DNA from: Puccinia triticina
Lineage: Eukaryota > Basidiomycota > Pucciniomycetes > Pucciniales > Pucciniaceae
Assembly: GCF_026914185.1 (NCBI RefSeq)
Contig: NC_070565.1
Location: 2,232,001 to 2,296,000, forward strand
Length of the DNA: 64,000 nt
Reading direction: 5' to 3'
The notes beneath the pieces are model-generated. The model did no database searches and was not told the origin of the DNA. It worked only from the letters and a program-made list of their open reading frames with translations. Made by a program: the position numbers and the translations under genes. Below are positions 1-9,406 of the stretch, piece by piece; position 1 is the first letter of the stretch, and each line of letters opens with the position of its first letter.

Positions 1-378
1 GCTTGGGTTTTCTCTTCCCCTGTAGTCTCATTATTCTTACGCTTTCAAGCAAGCATTTGGCGCATGCCTTGGTGCTTGCTCTAGGCCAGCCCAAATACCT
101 TTAAGGGGTATTTCAAGCTGGCCGTGTGTGGGTCGGGGGGGGGGGGGGGGGCTTCAACCCCGTGTCCCCCGAGTCTCTGAGTACGACCCAGAATTGTTTT
201 TAGGTCTTGGTGGCTTGAGAGGAGGGAAGAAACCCCCCGGAGCAGAAGAAAAAGAGCACGCAAGTGGGGGATCAGTGCTAGACCCATCAACTCTGGCTGG
301 AAAACCGGAAGCCTGAGCCTTGCCCAATAACCCACTTCTTGCGGTCAAAACTTGACAGAGTTGAACTAAACTGTGTGT
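1..378. other. left flank of the DIRS-order element, no gene
   Basis: No supported gene. There is a run of 17 G at 135-151. The open frames here lack any recognisable motif. On the minus strand this is the sequence downstream of the tyrosine recombinase, so it may hold the terminal repeat of that element, but the window edge prevents a check. Confidence 0.4.
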
Positions 379-1420
379 TTACTCCCCATTTACCCACCTG
401 CCTTCTAAGATGGACAGTAAAGAAAGAGAGTTTTCAAGTTGAGTAGGTGAATACTGTCGAATATATAGCTTGTAGCAGTTTGACTGCCATCTTCCCAAGG
501 GGCAGATCTCTTGGGTGCTGATTCCTAGGGCCATCTGTAAGGAAGCGCTCCCTACGCGAAAGGAGTGGCCGGAGAGTCCGCCAAAACCACCTTTGGCGCA
601 TGTCTTTGTGAGCACCAAAATTACCGCTGAGCGTGTTAGGTGCTGCCGTCTCCCGTTGATGTTGTACCCAAAAAGGGAGGTCCCCATTGATCCTGCCTCG
701 TCTAGCCTCCGTTGGACTGCCAGAGTGGGACATAGGCCATGAGGAAGCTTCATCAACTTGATTAATTGAACTTCGCCTGGCTTGCATGTTTTTGCACTTC
801 AGAGCGATAGGATTGTCTGGTTCTGATCTCCTTTGCTGAAGTCAGAGGTTAACAGCTTCATTGATTTGTCCATTGGGCCATCTTTCATGTCGTAAGTCAG
901 CTCTGCCAGGCAAGCCATCCCCCAGAAGGCAACTAATGCCAGATCTAGTGTTGCTTTCTCTTCAGCCGTGCCGTCGATGAGCTGTTCTGCCAGAAAAAAC
1001 AAGTGGGACAGGTGGACTGCTTCCTCCCTTGGTTTCTTGGGGGTTGCAGCGTCTGCTTTTGCAGATGACTTGAGGAACACTTCAATTTGGCCTTCCCATT
1101 CTGATGGATATGGCTTCTTATGGTAGAGGTGCCACGCCTTGAGCCCGGAAAGGTACTTTGTTAGTGTGGTTGCTGCTACATTGTGGTTTCCCGGGTTGCA
1201 TTTGTCTCTTCCGGCCCAACAGCAAAAGGTTTCGATGTCTTCTCCTGTAAGTGGGAGTTCAAATCCGTTCGGATAAACTCTTTTTGAGCTTTTTAACAGC
1301 CGCGTTGTAGCCTTTTAAAGTATTCAAAGCGTAGCCTTTCAGGTAGCGCACTTCTTTCTCCAAAGGTGATTGCGGAGTCGTACCGTTGGAGAGGAAATCC
1401 TTGATTTTGCCAAGCTCCAT
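379..1420 (-). pseudogene. tyrosine recombinase of a DIRS-order (Ngaro/DIRS-like) retroelement, broken
   Basis: Tyrosine recombinases of this order integrate a circular DNA intermediate by strand exchange. The C-terminal part (756-379) shows the family signature: GHSFR, a GRW box, and YKLYIRQY with the candidate nucleophile tyrosine. The middle part (1080-799) has the helical core with DLALVAFWGM. The N-terminal part begins at the ATG at 1420-1418. A frameshift near 1290 separates it from the core, and an in-frame TGA at 801-799 separates the core from the catalytic part. That stop sits in a conserved stretch where arginine is expected, consistent with CGA to TGA. A Crypton recombinase would look similar; the DIRS assignment rests on the matching RNase H across the Gypsy insertion. 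Confidence 0.75.
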
Positions 1421-1632
1421 CGGCCCGAGTTCTCAAGGGATTATTGGTAGAGTGTAGATTGGAGTCTCAACACTTGCGTGGCATCGCCACAAATAATGCA
1501 TTTCTCTACCCGGAGGGTCCCGCAAACATGTTTGGGTTTAGAGGGAAAAGATTTTATGCTAACTACATGATTTGATACGTGTTGCGACCTAGTGTGTACT
1601 AGTGTTGCCAAAACAAAAGGTCTAGGTCAAGC
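1421..1632 (-). other. DIRS-order element, spacer and end of RT/RNase H frame
   Basis: Joining 14457 and beyond to 1632 across the Gypsy insertion lets the minus-strand RNase H frame run about ten more codons into this stretch before a stop. The remainder is the short spacer before the recombinase gene. This supports both pieces being one element split by the insertion. Confidence 0.5.
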
Positions 1633-2593
1633 TGTCAGCCGTAGAGTCATCACAGCTGACCTAAAAGCTGCCTGTTCTACCTTTGTTACATATGAATTAC
1701 TTTATATCTTTTTCATCTTAAGAGATAACCTTGTTTTGACTTCATATTCTGTTTCCTCATGCAATTTTAACCCTAGTTACAACTTATCAATTCCTTGTAA
1801 CTATACTCCTTCCCTGAGTTATTGAGTTGTAGCGCGCATGCGCAGTTGTGACGTGTCAGCGCTACCAGGCGCACCAAACCACATGTACATATGTAAATTA
1901 CATAAGCAAACTGTGAAAATTTTCGTAGTCAGGATACCCCTTGCCTGAGGCGGATCTACAGACTTCAGCACACCAGAACCACACCCCAGATAACCCCAGG
2001 ATCACCACCAAAGAGTTTACAACACTCCCAGTATACCTACCGTCACAGGCGCCTAGGATATTGACAGTAATTAACCTCTTTCACTGAACCTTGTTTATCT
2101 CAGAGGTACAACTCTGTGTCTTGCTTGATCTGTTCTTTTCTGCTGGCCTTTGCCTTCTCTTGATCACAGGGCTGTCCCTCCATAACTGCTGCCCTTTGCC
2201 TTCTTTTGATCACAGGGCTGTCCCTCTATAACTGCTGGCCTGTGCCTCTTAATTGACCAAAGGGCTGTCCCTTCATAATCACTGTTCTTTGCCTCATTCT
2301 TGGTCACAGGGCTGTCCCTCATATCTGTCAGGATCCCTCCACGTTTCTTTAGTGAGAGGAGGCTGTAGCACTTCTAGCACAGCTTGGCAGCACTCTTCTG
2401 AAGAGGTAGCTTTGCCTGTGGACGTGCATTCTCACCACAATAATCTTGAATATCTTCTTATCCTGACTCTGCTCTGTTTCTCTTTCTCTTTCTCTCTCTC
2501 TCTGTTAATTGTATTTTCTTTATCCAAAGAAATCCAATTATTCCCCCCTTTCTTTCTTGTGTCCTGCTGTCACTAAAGAGACTCAGGCTCACA
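1633..2593 (+). repeat. 5' LTR of the Gypsy chromovirus
   Basis: Runs from TGTCAGCC to GGCTCACA, 961 bp, and matches the 3' LTR almost throughout. It has 13 nt near 1930 that the other copy lacks. An internal four-unit tandem repeat lies at 2141-2322. Confidence 0.95.
2141..2322 (+). repeat. four tandem ~46-bp units inside the LTR
   Basis: Units share CACAGGGCTGTCCCT and a preceding TTTGCCT. They recur about every 46 bp, four times, with the third and fourth diverged. The same array is in the 3' LTR at about 14004-14185. Repeats in this position often act as enhancers in U3; that role is an inference. Confidence 0.85.
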
Positions 2594-2611
2594 ATTGGGG
2601 GCCTCATCGGG
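2594..2611 (+). promoter_or_regulatory. candidate primer-binding site of the Gypsy element
   Basis: Directly after the LTR come AT and then TGGGGGCCTCATCGGG, which has the TGG expected opposite a tRNA 3' CCA. The minus-strand Gypsy relative has ATTGGGGGTCTGG at the same place (about 18126-18108). The tRNA cannot be named without the genomic tRNA set; it resembles the proline-type sites of other retroelements. Confidence 0.55.
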
Positions 2612-3371
2612 AAAATTACTCACCTTTTCATAATTCTAGACTGCTATAAAGCCAAAGGACTGATCATCCTGACTAAATCAAACAAAAAACTCTTAAAATT
2701 TGAAAAAACACTTTAAAAATTTTTCTACATATCCTACTAACGCTCAAATTCTTCCAAAATTATCCAAAATTGCTTTTATATTGATAAATTTCCTAACTGA
2801 ACCCTTGATAATTTTTTTTACGTCCTGTGTACTTGTGAAAGTGCAGAATTGCGACTCCTCCGCACCGCTATTTATCCCTTCGTCGGACTTATCCTCCCCA
2901 GAACCCTCTATATCTTCGGATCAAGAAGAGATAGCAAAAAACGGAGTAAGCTCAAAAGATTCTCCTCCTTCTGTACTTCAATTACCGCAACTGACCATAA
3001 AATTTCTTGTAACGGCGCAGACTAGCGCAGACAAAGAAAACTACAACAATAGAGTAGTAGCAGATCCTTGTAACGGCAACTTGATTAGTAGCACCTCGTG
3101 AACCCCTATTGCTACCGCAAAAGCGCCGAAAACTCGCCGAAAGAAGACTATAGCTCCTGTTAATATAGCAGAGTGTACCTCTAATTCCACAGCGAATTCA
3201 AGCGCAAAAGAAATCAAGAAAAAATTTTCTTCTACTACTAGGAAAAGCAAAAGAATCTCCGCTAAATCTAAACCCTTAGGTATTTACCATTGAATAATTC
3301 TTAATCCTTCCCCTTTCCCAAGTGATTATCCTCCTTCTTACAAATAATCACTATGCCTCCCCACCTTAGAA
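2594..3371 (+). other. Gypsy leader with a broken open frame
   Basis: An AT-rich leader. A 133-codon frame (2700-3101) continues after one TGA for about 65 more Lys/Ser-rich codons to about 3292. It has no recognised domain. A 77-bp piece (2889-2970) recurs in the centre of the foldback element at 60649-60725. It may be untranslated leader or a small upstream ORF. Confidence 0.45.
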
Positions 3372-4355
3372 ATGGCAGAGACCTCTCAGAAGAATTGCGC
3401 CACCGCTACCGCCTCAGCCCCGCCGCAAGAGAACGGCTTCAAAGAGCTAGAATCAGCCTTGCCGCCTCTGCAGGAGGATTTCCTCAAGCTCCCCGAGGAG
3501 GAACCACTTCCACCAGACACAGGGATCCCCCCGGCGCTATACCAGCTAAGAGAAACGTCCATAGCCCTAGCGTCGAACAGATCCACACCAGTTCCACGGC
3601 CTATAGACAGGGAACATATAGATCTTACGGTGAACCTCCCTCTGACAAGTCAACCGCTCTCCCAGCCTATCAACCCAGAGGGCATGAGACCCACGGCGCC
3701 GCCCAATCTAGCCCTCCTTCTGTACACTCAGAGCCCTCGACGGGAAGCGTCCTCAGGCCCGATGGATCTTATTCCAGAAGAGGAGGAATTATCCAGCCTC
3801 ATCAGCATGTTCAACAAACAATTTGACCTCTTTGTCCGAGCCAGGGAGGCGCAGAACATGTTAACCATGAGGCGCCTCCTCTCCCAAGCTTCTCTAACGC
3901 AAGAGATGATAATAGAATTAGTTGAGAGGAACGACGGTATCCGTCTCTGCCAAGAATGGATACCCAGAGACAAACTACACAACCTGGAAGCCTCTTTAAT
4001 GAATCAGAACAACGGCCCAGGACCGCAGAACTCCACGGCGCAAATAACCCGGCCTCATTCGCAGCTAGCCATAGTGCCGCACGCCAGCCAGCAACCTATT
4101 CTAGCGACGCCAAAACCAGAACCAACGGGTTCTCAACTACGGGCTATAGCGCAGGAGTTCCAGGGTCCTATCCCCTCCAACCAGGCTCAGTTTCAACTAC
4201 AGCCTCAATCCCAGCCGCGCCTAGAGAGCCAGCATTACCAAGGACCTCCCATGCCGCCGCTGCCACCGCCGCAGACGCTCCAAGTGAGGCCGCCACCAGC
4301 TTCTATACCGCGAGAGGTGGTTCAATTATTCCGCCCCAGCCAGCATCCTAAAACT

Positions 4356-4392
4356 TGTTAGATTATGAATCTGGCAACTCAGGATTTGTAGC

Positions 4393-4424
<32 letters not shown>

Positions 4425-4426
4425 AA

Positions 4427-4466
<40 letters not shown>
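4356..4466 (+). repeat. 5' LTR of the miniature element
   Basis: 111 bp with 7-bp imperfect inverted ends TGTTAGA/TCTGACA. It contains the tRNA-like gene and a T-run terminator. It differs from the 3' copy at one position (A at 4384 versus C at 4594). Confidence 0.93.
4382..4451 (+). tRNA. tRNA-like gene inside the 5' LTR
   Basis: It folds as a tRNA. The acceptor is GGATTTG/TGGAGCC with one mismatch. The D-arm is GCTT/AAGC around AGTGGTA. The T-arm is CCGGG/CCTGG around TTCGAGT, with a consensus B box GGTTCGAGTCC (4431-4441) and a good A box TAGCTTAGTGG (4389-4399). TTTT at 4457-4460 would terminate pol III. The anticodon stem pairs only at its three outer positions and the loop reads CTAGAGT, so the isotype is unclear and aminoacylation is doubtful. 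It probably works as an internal pol III promoter or a tRNA mimic. Confidence 0.8.
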
Positions 4467-4480
4467 GATTTACAGTCTTG
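4467..4480 (+). promoter_or_regulatory. candidate internal (half-tRNA) primer-binding site of the miniature element
   Basis: GATTTACAGTCTTG follows the LTR with no gap. Its reverse complement matches the anticodon arm of fungal tRNA-Tyr as I recall it (loop with GTA). The Copia element at 48115-48128 has the same motif with one change in the same position relative to its LTR. Priming by an internal tRNA fragment is known for some Ty1/Copia elements. Confidence 0.65.
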
Positions 4481-4565
4481 AGCTCAAAGAGCCAAGCGTA
4501 CCTGCAGAGGAGAGAGCACACCAGCGGGTCTAGGAGAGCCTTAGAGCATCCAGATTCCGGGAGGA

Positions 4566-4602
4566 TGTTAGATTATGAATCTGGCAACTCAGGCTTTGTA
4601 GC

Positions 4603-4634
<32 letters not shown>

Positions 4635-4636
4635 AA

Positions 4637-4676
<40 letters not shown>
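4566..4676 (+). repeat. 3' LTR of the miniature element
   Basis: Identical to the 5' copy apart from C at 4594, which makes the tRNA acceptor stem fully paired (GGCTTTG with TGGAGCC, including G-U pairs). It is followed by AAACT. Confidence 0.93.
4592..4661 (+). tRNA. tRNA-like gene inside the 3' LTR
   Basis: Same fold, A and B boxes and anticodon arm as the copy at 4382-4451, but the acceptor stem pairs over all seven positions, so this may be the ancestral form. A TTTT terminator lies at 4667-4670. No intron or long variable arm is seen. Confidence 0.82.
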
Positions 4677-4903
4677 AAACTGGCGGCTACAATCCACACC
4701 ATTATCCTCAAATGCCGCAAGGATTCGCAGGCCACAACCCCCCCCATCCTCAAAACAACTGGAGAGGATCAGAGAGGAGCTGGAGACGCCCACAGGACGA
4801 CACTCAGAGAGTCCTACAAATAGGAGAATACCTCATGAGAGCCACACGAGGAGTGAGGAGAGGCTATGGACGAGGGAGAGCCAGGGGGAGAGGCCCTTGT
4901 TAG

Positions 4904-5769
4904 ATGAGTCTTTAACTAAAAGTTCCTTAAGTAGTGATTCCCCATTAGGCCTTAGTTTAGATATTGACAACCTCTCTGATCCCTCAAATAGAGAATTTTT
5001 CCTCAATAATCTTAACTCTGAAATGTCTAGAAGTGGTCCCTTGTTTCTAGAAGAAAAATTACAAGTCTTGTTCTCTAAATTTCTCTCTGAATTATCTGGT
5101 ACTGTTGAAACCATTCCTGGTATTCTTCTTGAATCTTGTGTCAGCAATTTTAAAGATGTCCTGAATCATTCTATTCTTGATTTCTTTAAGAATGAATTCA
5201 TTCCTCTTTTGCTTGACCAAATCCTGAACAATGTAGGTGAAAGTGCCAGAGAGAAGTCCACAGTGAATAACAATGTGTTAGAACAACTGAAGAAACACAT
5301 AGATGAGAAGTTTGAGACAGTTCAAGATTTAATTCTGGTAAATGAATCCCAATGTCATTCCAACATGGATACAATTGGTCAAAATCTGAAAGATTTTGAA
5401 GAGAAAGTGAGCAACAATCTTTCATCCATTGGTAATCAGATCAATGACCTTCATGCCAATGAGCACAACAGATTTGAACAATCCATGAGAAGATTCAGTG
5501 AAATATCTTTAGTAAACTCTGTGAGCTCAAAGCTGGATTCCTTGATAATACCAGATGACAGAGAACAACCCCCTCATCTCTTATACAATAATCCCTTTCA
5601 GAATGTCCACCATGAGCAACAACAGGAACACAGAGCCCCACCTCCTGTTCCTACTCCTGAACCCCAGAGACCAACAAGAGATAACTTTCCCAAGCCTGCA
5701 GACAATACTCCTGATGCAAATGCTCAAGAGGAATTCCCCTACATTGATCATGGAACAGTAGACTTATGA
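4904..5769 (+). CDS. Gypsy ORF2, coiled-coil Gag-associated protein
   Basis: About 290 codons, open without an ATG until 5023. The frame is -1 relative to ORF1, and ORF1's TAG lies inside ORF2's codons TTA GAT. Expression by -1 frameshifting is therefore plausible; a G-run lies at 4884-4888 in the overlap. The protein is acidic with long amphipathic helices (about residues 100-210) and a Pro-rich tail. It ends at TGA 5767-5769, which overlaps the ATG of ORF3 (ATGA), a layout that suits reinitiation. The minus-strand relative has a comparable coiled-coil ORF (15984-16616). No named domain is recognised. Confidence 0.65.
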
Positions 5770-6777
5770 GGAAGGAATTGTGGAAAGGTATTCCTAAGAA
5801 TGGAGACTGGGAGAAATTCTCTGGAGAATTGCCTTACAATCATGAACTTTGGATTAAAAACACTGATATCCTGGTTAGAGACTACTTGATGCTGGATAAC
5901 ATGATAATCAGTAGATTAACAATCTTGTTGACTGACACTGCAAGGAATTGGTACCTAGGAATCAGAGACCAATATAGAAACAAATCTTGGGCTTGGTGGA
6001 AGAATGCCATCAGAAATAAGTTTGGCACTGAGAACTGGAAATGGAAAATGCAACAGGAGTTTGAGAATGATCACTTTGCCTATGATGGGAGGAAAATCCA
6101 TATATGGTTTGGTAATCAGAGAGAAAGACTGAAAGCTTATCAACCTGAACTCAGCCAGTATCTTATTTGTGAGAAAATCTTAAAGCAATGCCCTCCAAAC
6201 CTTGAGCATGCTATTAAAAGCAGATACAAAAGAGATGCTACTGAAATGAGTTTTGAGGATATGGTTATAATTGCTGAAGAAGTCATAGACAGAGTCATGA
6301 AAAGGAACAAGCCTGTGACAAACAATTATAACACTCCTAACAGATCCCAATGGAGAAACAATCCTGCCCCTGAGAAAACTGATAAGCCAACTGACTCCTC
6401 TACCAAAAAAGAATCCTGTCTCTGCCCCTGAGAAAGAAAAACTTATATGTCATTTTTGCAAACAAACTGGCCACTTCTCCAGGGAATGCCCTAAGAAGAA
6501 GAACAGAATCAATAATGTAGGAATGGATGATGATGATGATCCCAAGAGTGACAATGGAGAAGACCAAGGTGAACCACATAAGTCTGAATCAGAACTGGAT
6601 GAAGAGGAAGAGAATCATAGAACCAATTACATGATCCTTGCCATGGACAATGGAAATGGTGCCAATTATGATCCCTTAGTTGATTTTGATTTTGGAGCAC
6701 ATTCTGTAGAGTGTGAGATAAACCAAGACTTCTCCATTGCTGAAATTCAAGCTGAAACTCATCAACCTCAGACCTAG
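5766..6777 (+). pseudogene. Gypsy ORF3, Gag capsid and zinc knuckle with one frameshift
   Basis: The capsid part (5766-6431) starts with an ATG overlapping ORF2's stop. It has the retrotransposon Gag fold signature: W at the start, ARNWYLG in the middle, helices to about residue 180. A +1 shift at the A-run 6404-6409 joins it to the nucleocapsid frame, whose CCHC knuckle is CHFCKQTGHFSREC near 6446-6488. An acidic tail rich in Asp/Glu follows, ending at TAG 6775-6777. The shift may be programmed or an indel in the A-run. It would form the virus-like particle core and bind RNA. Confidence 0.8.
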
Positions 6778-9048
6778 GACAAATACTGCCAGTCTTCCCA
6801 CATAGAGGATGCTAGACTCATGAAATGTAAACCTGATAGAGGAAAAGCTCATCTTACTGGAAAAGCAAATCTCACTACTGTCCTCATTGAATCCAGAGAA
6901 CACTCATGTCTTCTTGATAGTGGAGCTTCTTGCTCAATCATCAGTAACAGATTGCTAGATTATGTAATACCAGAATGGGAAAACAAGCTCATGCCAATCA
7001 ACCATGCTAAATTTCACAGCTGTAGTGACCAATTACAGCCAATGGGCATAATAGAAATGGCTTTGGTTTTTCCTCACACCAAAGGTTCCATTAGAATTCT
7101 AGCAGAATTTGTAGTTATAAAAAATGCAAGAATAAACTACCTTATCCTTGGAAATGATTACATGTCTCTTTATGACTTTGATATCACAAACAGCAAAGAG
7201 AGATTCTTTACCATTGGAAATGAGAACAAGAGGAAGAAATTCAGCTTTAAGTCTCATCGTCTGGAGAAAATGAGTCCTTCCAATGAAATTTCTGCTGTAA
7301 AGAAGTCCCATCTTCAACTGCAGCAATTTATTGTAGAAGAACTCTGTGAAGCCAAGTTCAGTGATAAGTTGACTATTGAGCAAAAGGAGAAGCTGTTTGA
7401 AGTCCTCTACAATAACAACCTTGCCTTCTACAACACCAACCAGCCCCTTGGTGCCATTAAAGGTCATGAAGTTCATATCAAGTTGACAACTGAGAGACCT
7501 TATCCTCCTCTCCTCAGAAGACCTCCTTATCCTGCCAGCCCCAAAAGCAGAGAAGCTCTTGAGCAACATATTGAAGAGCTAGTAAACCTGAATGTTCTAA
7601 GGAAAGTTGGTCATAATGAAGTAGTTGAGATCATTACTCCTGTAATCATTGCCTGGCATAATGGAAAATCCAGAATGGTAGGAGACTTCAGAGCTTTGAA
7701 TTCCTATACTGCTTCAGACAGGTATCCCATTCCCAAGATCAGTGAGACTCTGAACAACCTGGCCAAAGCCAAGTATCTGACTAGTATGGATGTACTCAAA
7801 GGTTTTCACCAGAATGTCATTGCAGAAGATTCTTGACATCTACTCAGGATTATTATGCACAAAGGAATCTATGAATACCTGAGAATGCCTTTTGGGATCA
7901 AGAATGCCCCCTCTCATTTCCAGAGAATGATGGACATTGAGTTTAGAAAAGAAATTGATGAGAAGTGGGTCATTATTGACATTGATGATATCATCATTAT
8001 GTCCAACACTTGGGATGAACACCTCAATAGGATAGACAGGATACTGAAAGTTGTCATCAACATGAACATGAAAATCTCCCTGAAGAAGTGTAACTTTGGA
8101 TTTGATCAGATCAAAGCTCTAGGCCATCTTGTCTCTGGCATTGCCATAGGAATAGATCAGAATAAAGTAGCTGCTGTCCTCCAAAAGCCTGTGCCTAGTA
8201 GTAGGAAAGAAATGCAATCCTTTCTTGGTTTTGCTGGTTACTACAGACAACACATTGAGAAGTTTGCAGAGATAGCAAAACCTCTAACTGAACTGACAAG
8301 GATTGATGTCATATATGAGATGACTCATCATAGGATAGTAGCCTACAACTTGTTAAAAGAGAAACTGACAACAGCTCCATTGCTACTGTTTCCTGACTGG
8401 GCCCATCCCTTCACACTATATGTAGATGCTAGCATGACTGGTCTAGGTGCTGCTTTACATCAAGTCCAAGTCATTTATGGAGTAAGAAAAGAAGGGCCCA
8501 TTGTTTTCATATCCAGACAACTGAAGGACAGTGAAACAAGATATGGGGCTAGTCAACTTGAATGCTTATGTCTGGTCTGGGCCCTGGAAAAACTCCATTA
8601 CTACTTGGATGGCAGTGTCTTTCATGTTGTAACAGATTGCACAGCTTTGAGATCACTGTTGAACATGAAGACTCCCAACAGACATATGCTCAGGTGGCAG
8701 ATAGCTATTCAGGAATACAGAGGCAATATAACCATAATCCACAGAGATGGGAATATTCACAAGAATGCTGATGGACTGAGCAGATGGGCTTTGCCAAATG
8801 ATCCTAGTAACCCTGCTTATGACCCAGAAGACAAAGATGATGATAGATTCCCCATCATGGGCATCCATGTCTCTACTTTCAAGAATGAGTTCTTTGAATC
8901 AGTGAGAGAAGGCTAAAAGCAGGATAAGAACACCACTATATTTTCTGAACTTTTGTTGAAAAATGCTAAAGATGCCCAGCTGAAAAATTCTTTACAAGAT
9001 CCTTGGAGAAAGCTATATGATGAAGGAAGATTCTCTATATTTGATGGC
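6778..9048 (+). pseudogene. Gypsy protease, reverse transcriptase and RNase H
   Basis: Same frame as the nucleocapsid, directly after its TAG, so TAG readthrough or a decayed sense codon are both possible. Protease active site DSGAS lies near 6916. The RT fingers (about 7500-7830) end at an in-frame TGA at 7834-7836. The palm continues from 7837 with YEYLRMPFG and the catalytic IDIDD (normally YVDD-like). RNase H has [11 protein letters not shown] near 8420 and a later DGLSRW. A TAA at 8914-8916 interrupts, then the frame runs open to 9048, where the Gag-only element begins. The TGA at 7834 is probably CGA changed by a C to T transition. Confidence 0.88.
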
Positions 9049-9406
9049 TGTAAGGACTCTACTTAGGGGTCCTTCACTGTCTGTCGAGAGGGGGGCACAG
9101 TAGGGGGAGCCTCGAGACAAGTCTGGTTCACGGGGCTATCAATTGCAATATGGGAGCAGGAGGGAAGCTAGCCGGGAGAGATATGAGTCAGGGATCTCTG
9201 GTGAGTACATACAATAAATGATAAAAGAAGAGGGAAAGGGACAGGGAAAAGAGGAAAGGAAACAGGGATGGCTTACCCAGCCGGGAGAGATATGAGTCAG
9301 GGATCTCTGCCGGCTAGGCGAAGTGCGAGGACCAGAAGATATAGTTGAACGGGGAATGCGCCTGTGATTGTCCTTGTGAAACCTCGCGGTGCGCGGGGGC
9401 TTCACA
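9049..9406 (-). repeat. 3' LTR of the Gag-only element, with duplicated hairpin module
   Basis: On the minus strand it starts TGTGAAGCCCCCG and ends GTCCTTACA. It contains two copies of a 31-nt hairpin-forming module (9309-9279 and 9200-9170) with AGAGAT/ATCTCT arms. Between them lies an intron-like stretch, GTAAGCC at 9276 to CAG at 9198, 79 nt. Confidence 0.9.

Larger units (their letters stand above)
4356..4676 (+). mobile_element. 321-bp miniature LTR element (TRIM-like) with tRNA genes in its LTRs
   Basis: Two 111-bp direct repeats (4356-4466 and 4566-4676) differ at a single base. Each starts TGTTAGA and ends TCTGACA, and they enclose 99 bp. The unit is flanked by a perfect 5-bp duplication AAACT (4351-4355 and 4677-4681). 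The internal part begins with a candidate primer-binding site and ends in a purine run (GGGAGGA, 4559-4565) just before the second repeat. It encodes no protein. These are the marks of a terminal-repeat retrotransposon in miniature, which must borrow proteins from another element. Excision with one duplication copy restores the ORF1 frame exactly. Confidence 0.93.
3372..4903 (+). pseudogene. Gypsy ORF1, Pro/Gln-rich Gag-type protein split by the miniature element
   Basis: From the ATG at 3372 the frame runs to 4355, where the 321-bp miniature element plus a duplicated AAACT interrupts it. It resumes in frame at 4682 and stops with TAG at 4901-4903. The protein is rich in Pro, Gln and Ser, has a helical middle (about residues 140-210) and a basic Arg/Gly-rich tail (RARGRGPC). 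Its helical middle resembles in layout that of the minus-strand relative's ORF1 (16762-17433). Function is unknown; position and composition suggest a Gag-associated structural or nucleic-acid-binding protein. A shorter frame from 3353 overlaps it and is probably not used. Confidence 0.7.

Noticed and set aside
379..1420. Crypton recombinase
   Set aside because: Similar catalytic motifs, but the RNase H frame on the other side of the Gypsy insertion continues into this region, which fits a DIRS-order retroelement.
4382..4451. Calling the tRNA-like genes functional tRNA-Ser(AGA)
   Set aside because: The loop could be read as AGA, but the anticodon stem has two mismatches and there is no long variable arm, so the isotype was left open.
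9139..9406. C-terminal extension of the Gag-only protein into its LTR
   Set aside because: Low complexity, overlaps the LTR, and another frame overlaps the preceding stretch, so it is likely past a frameshift.
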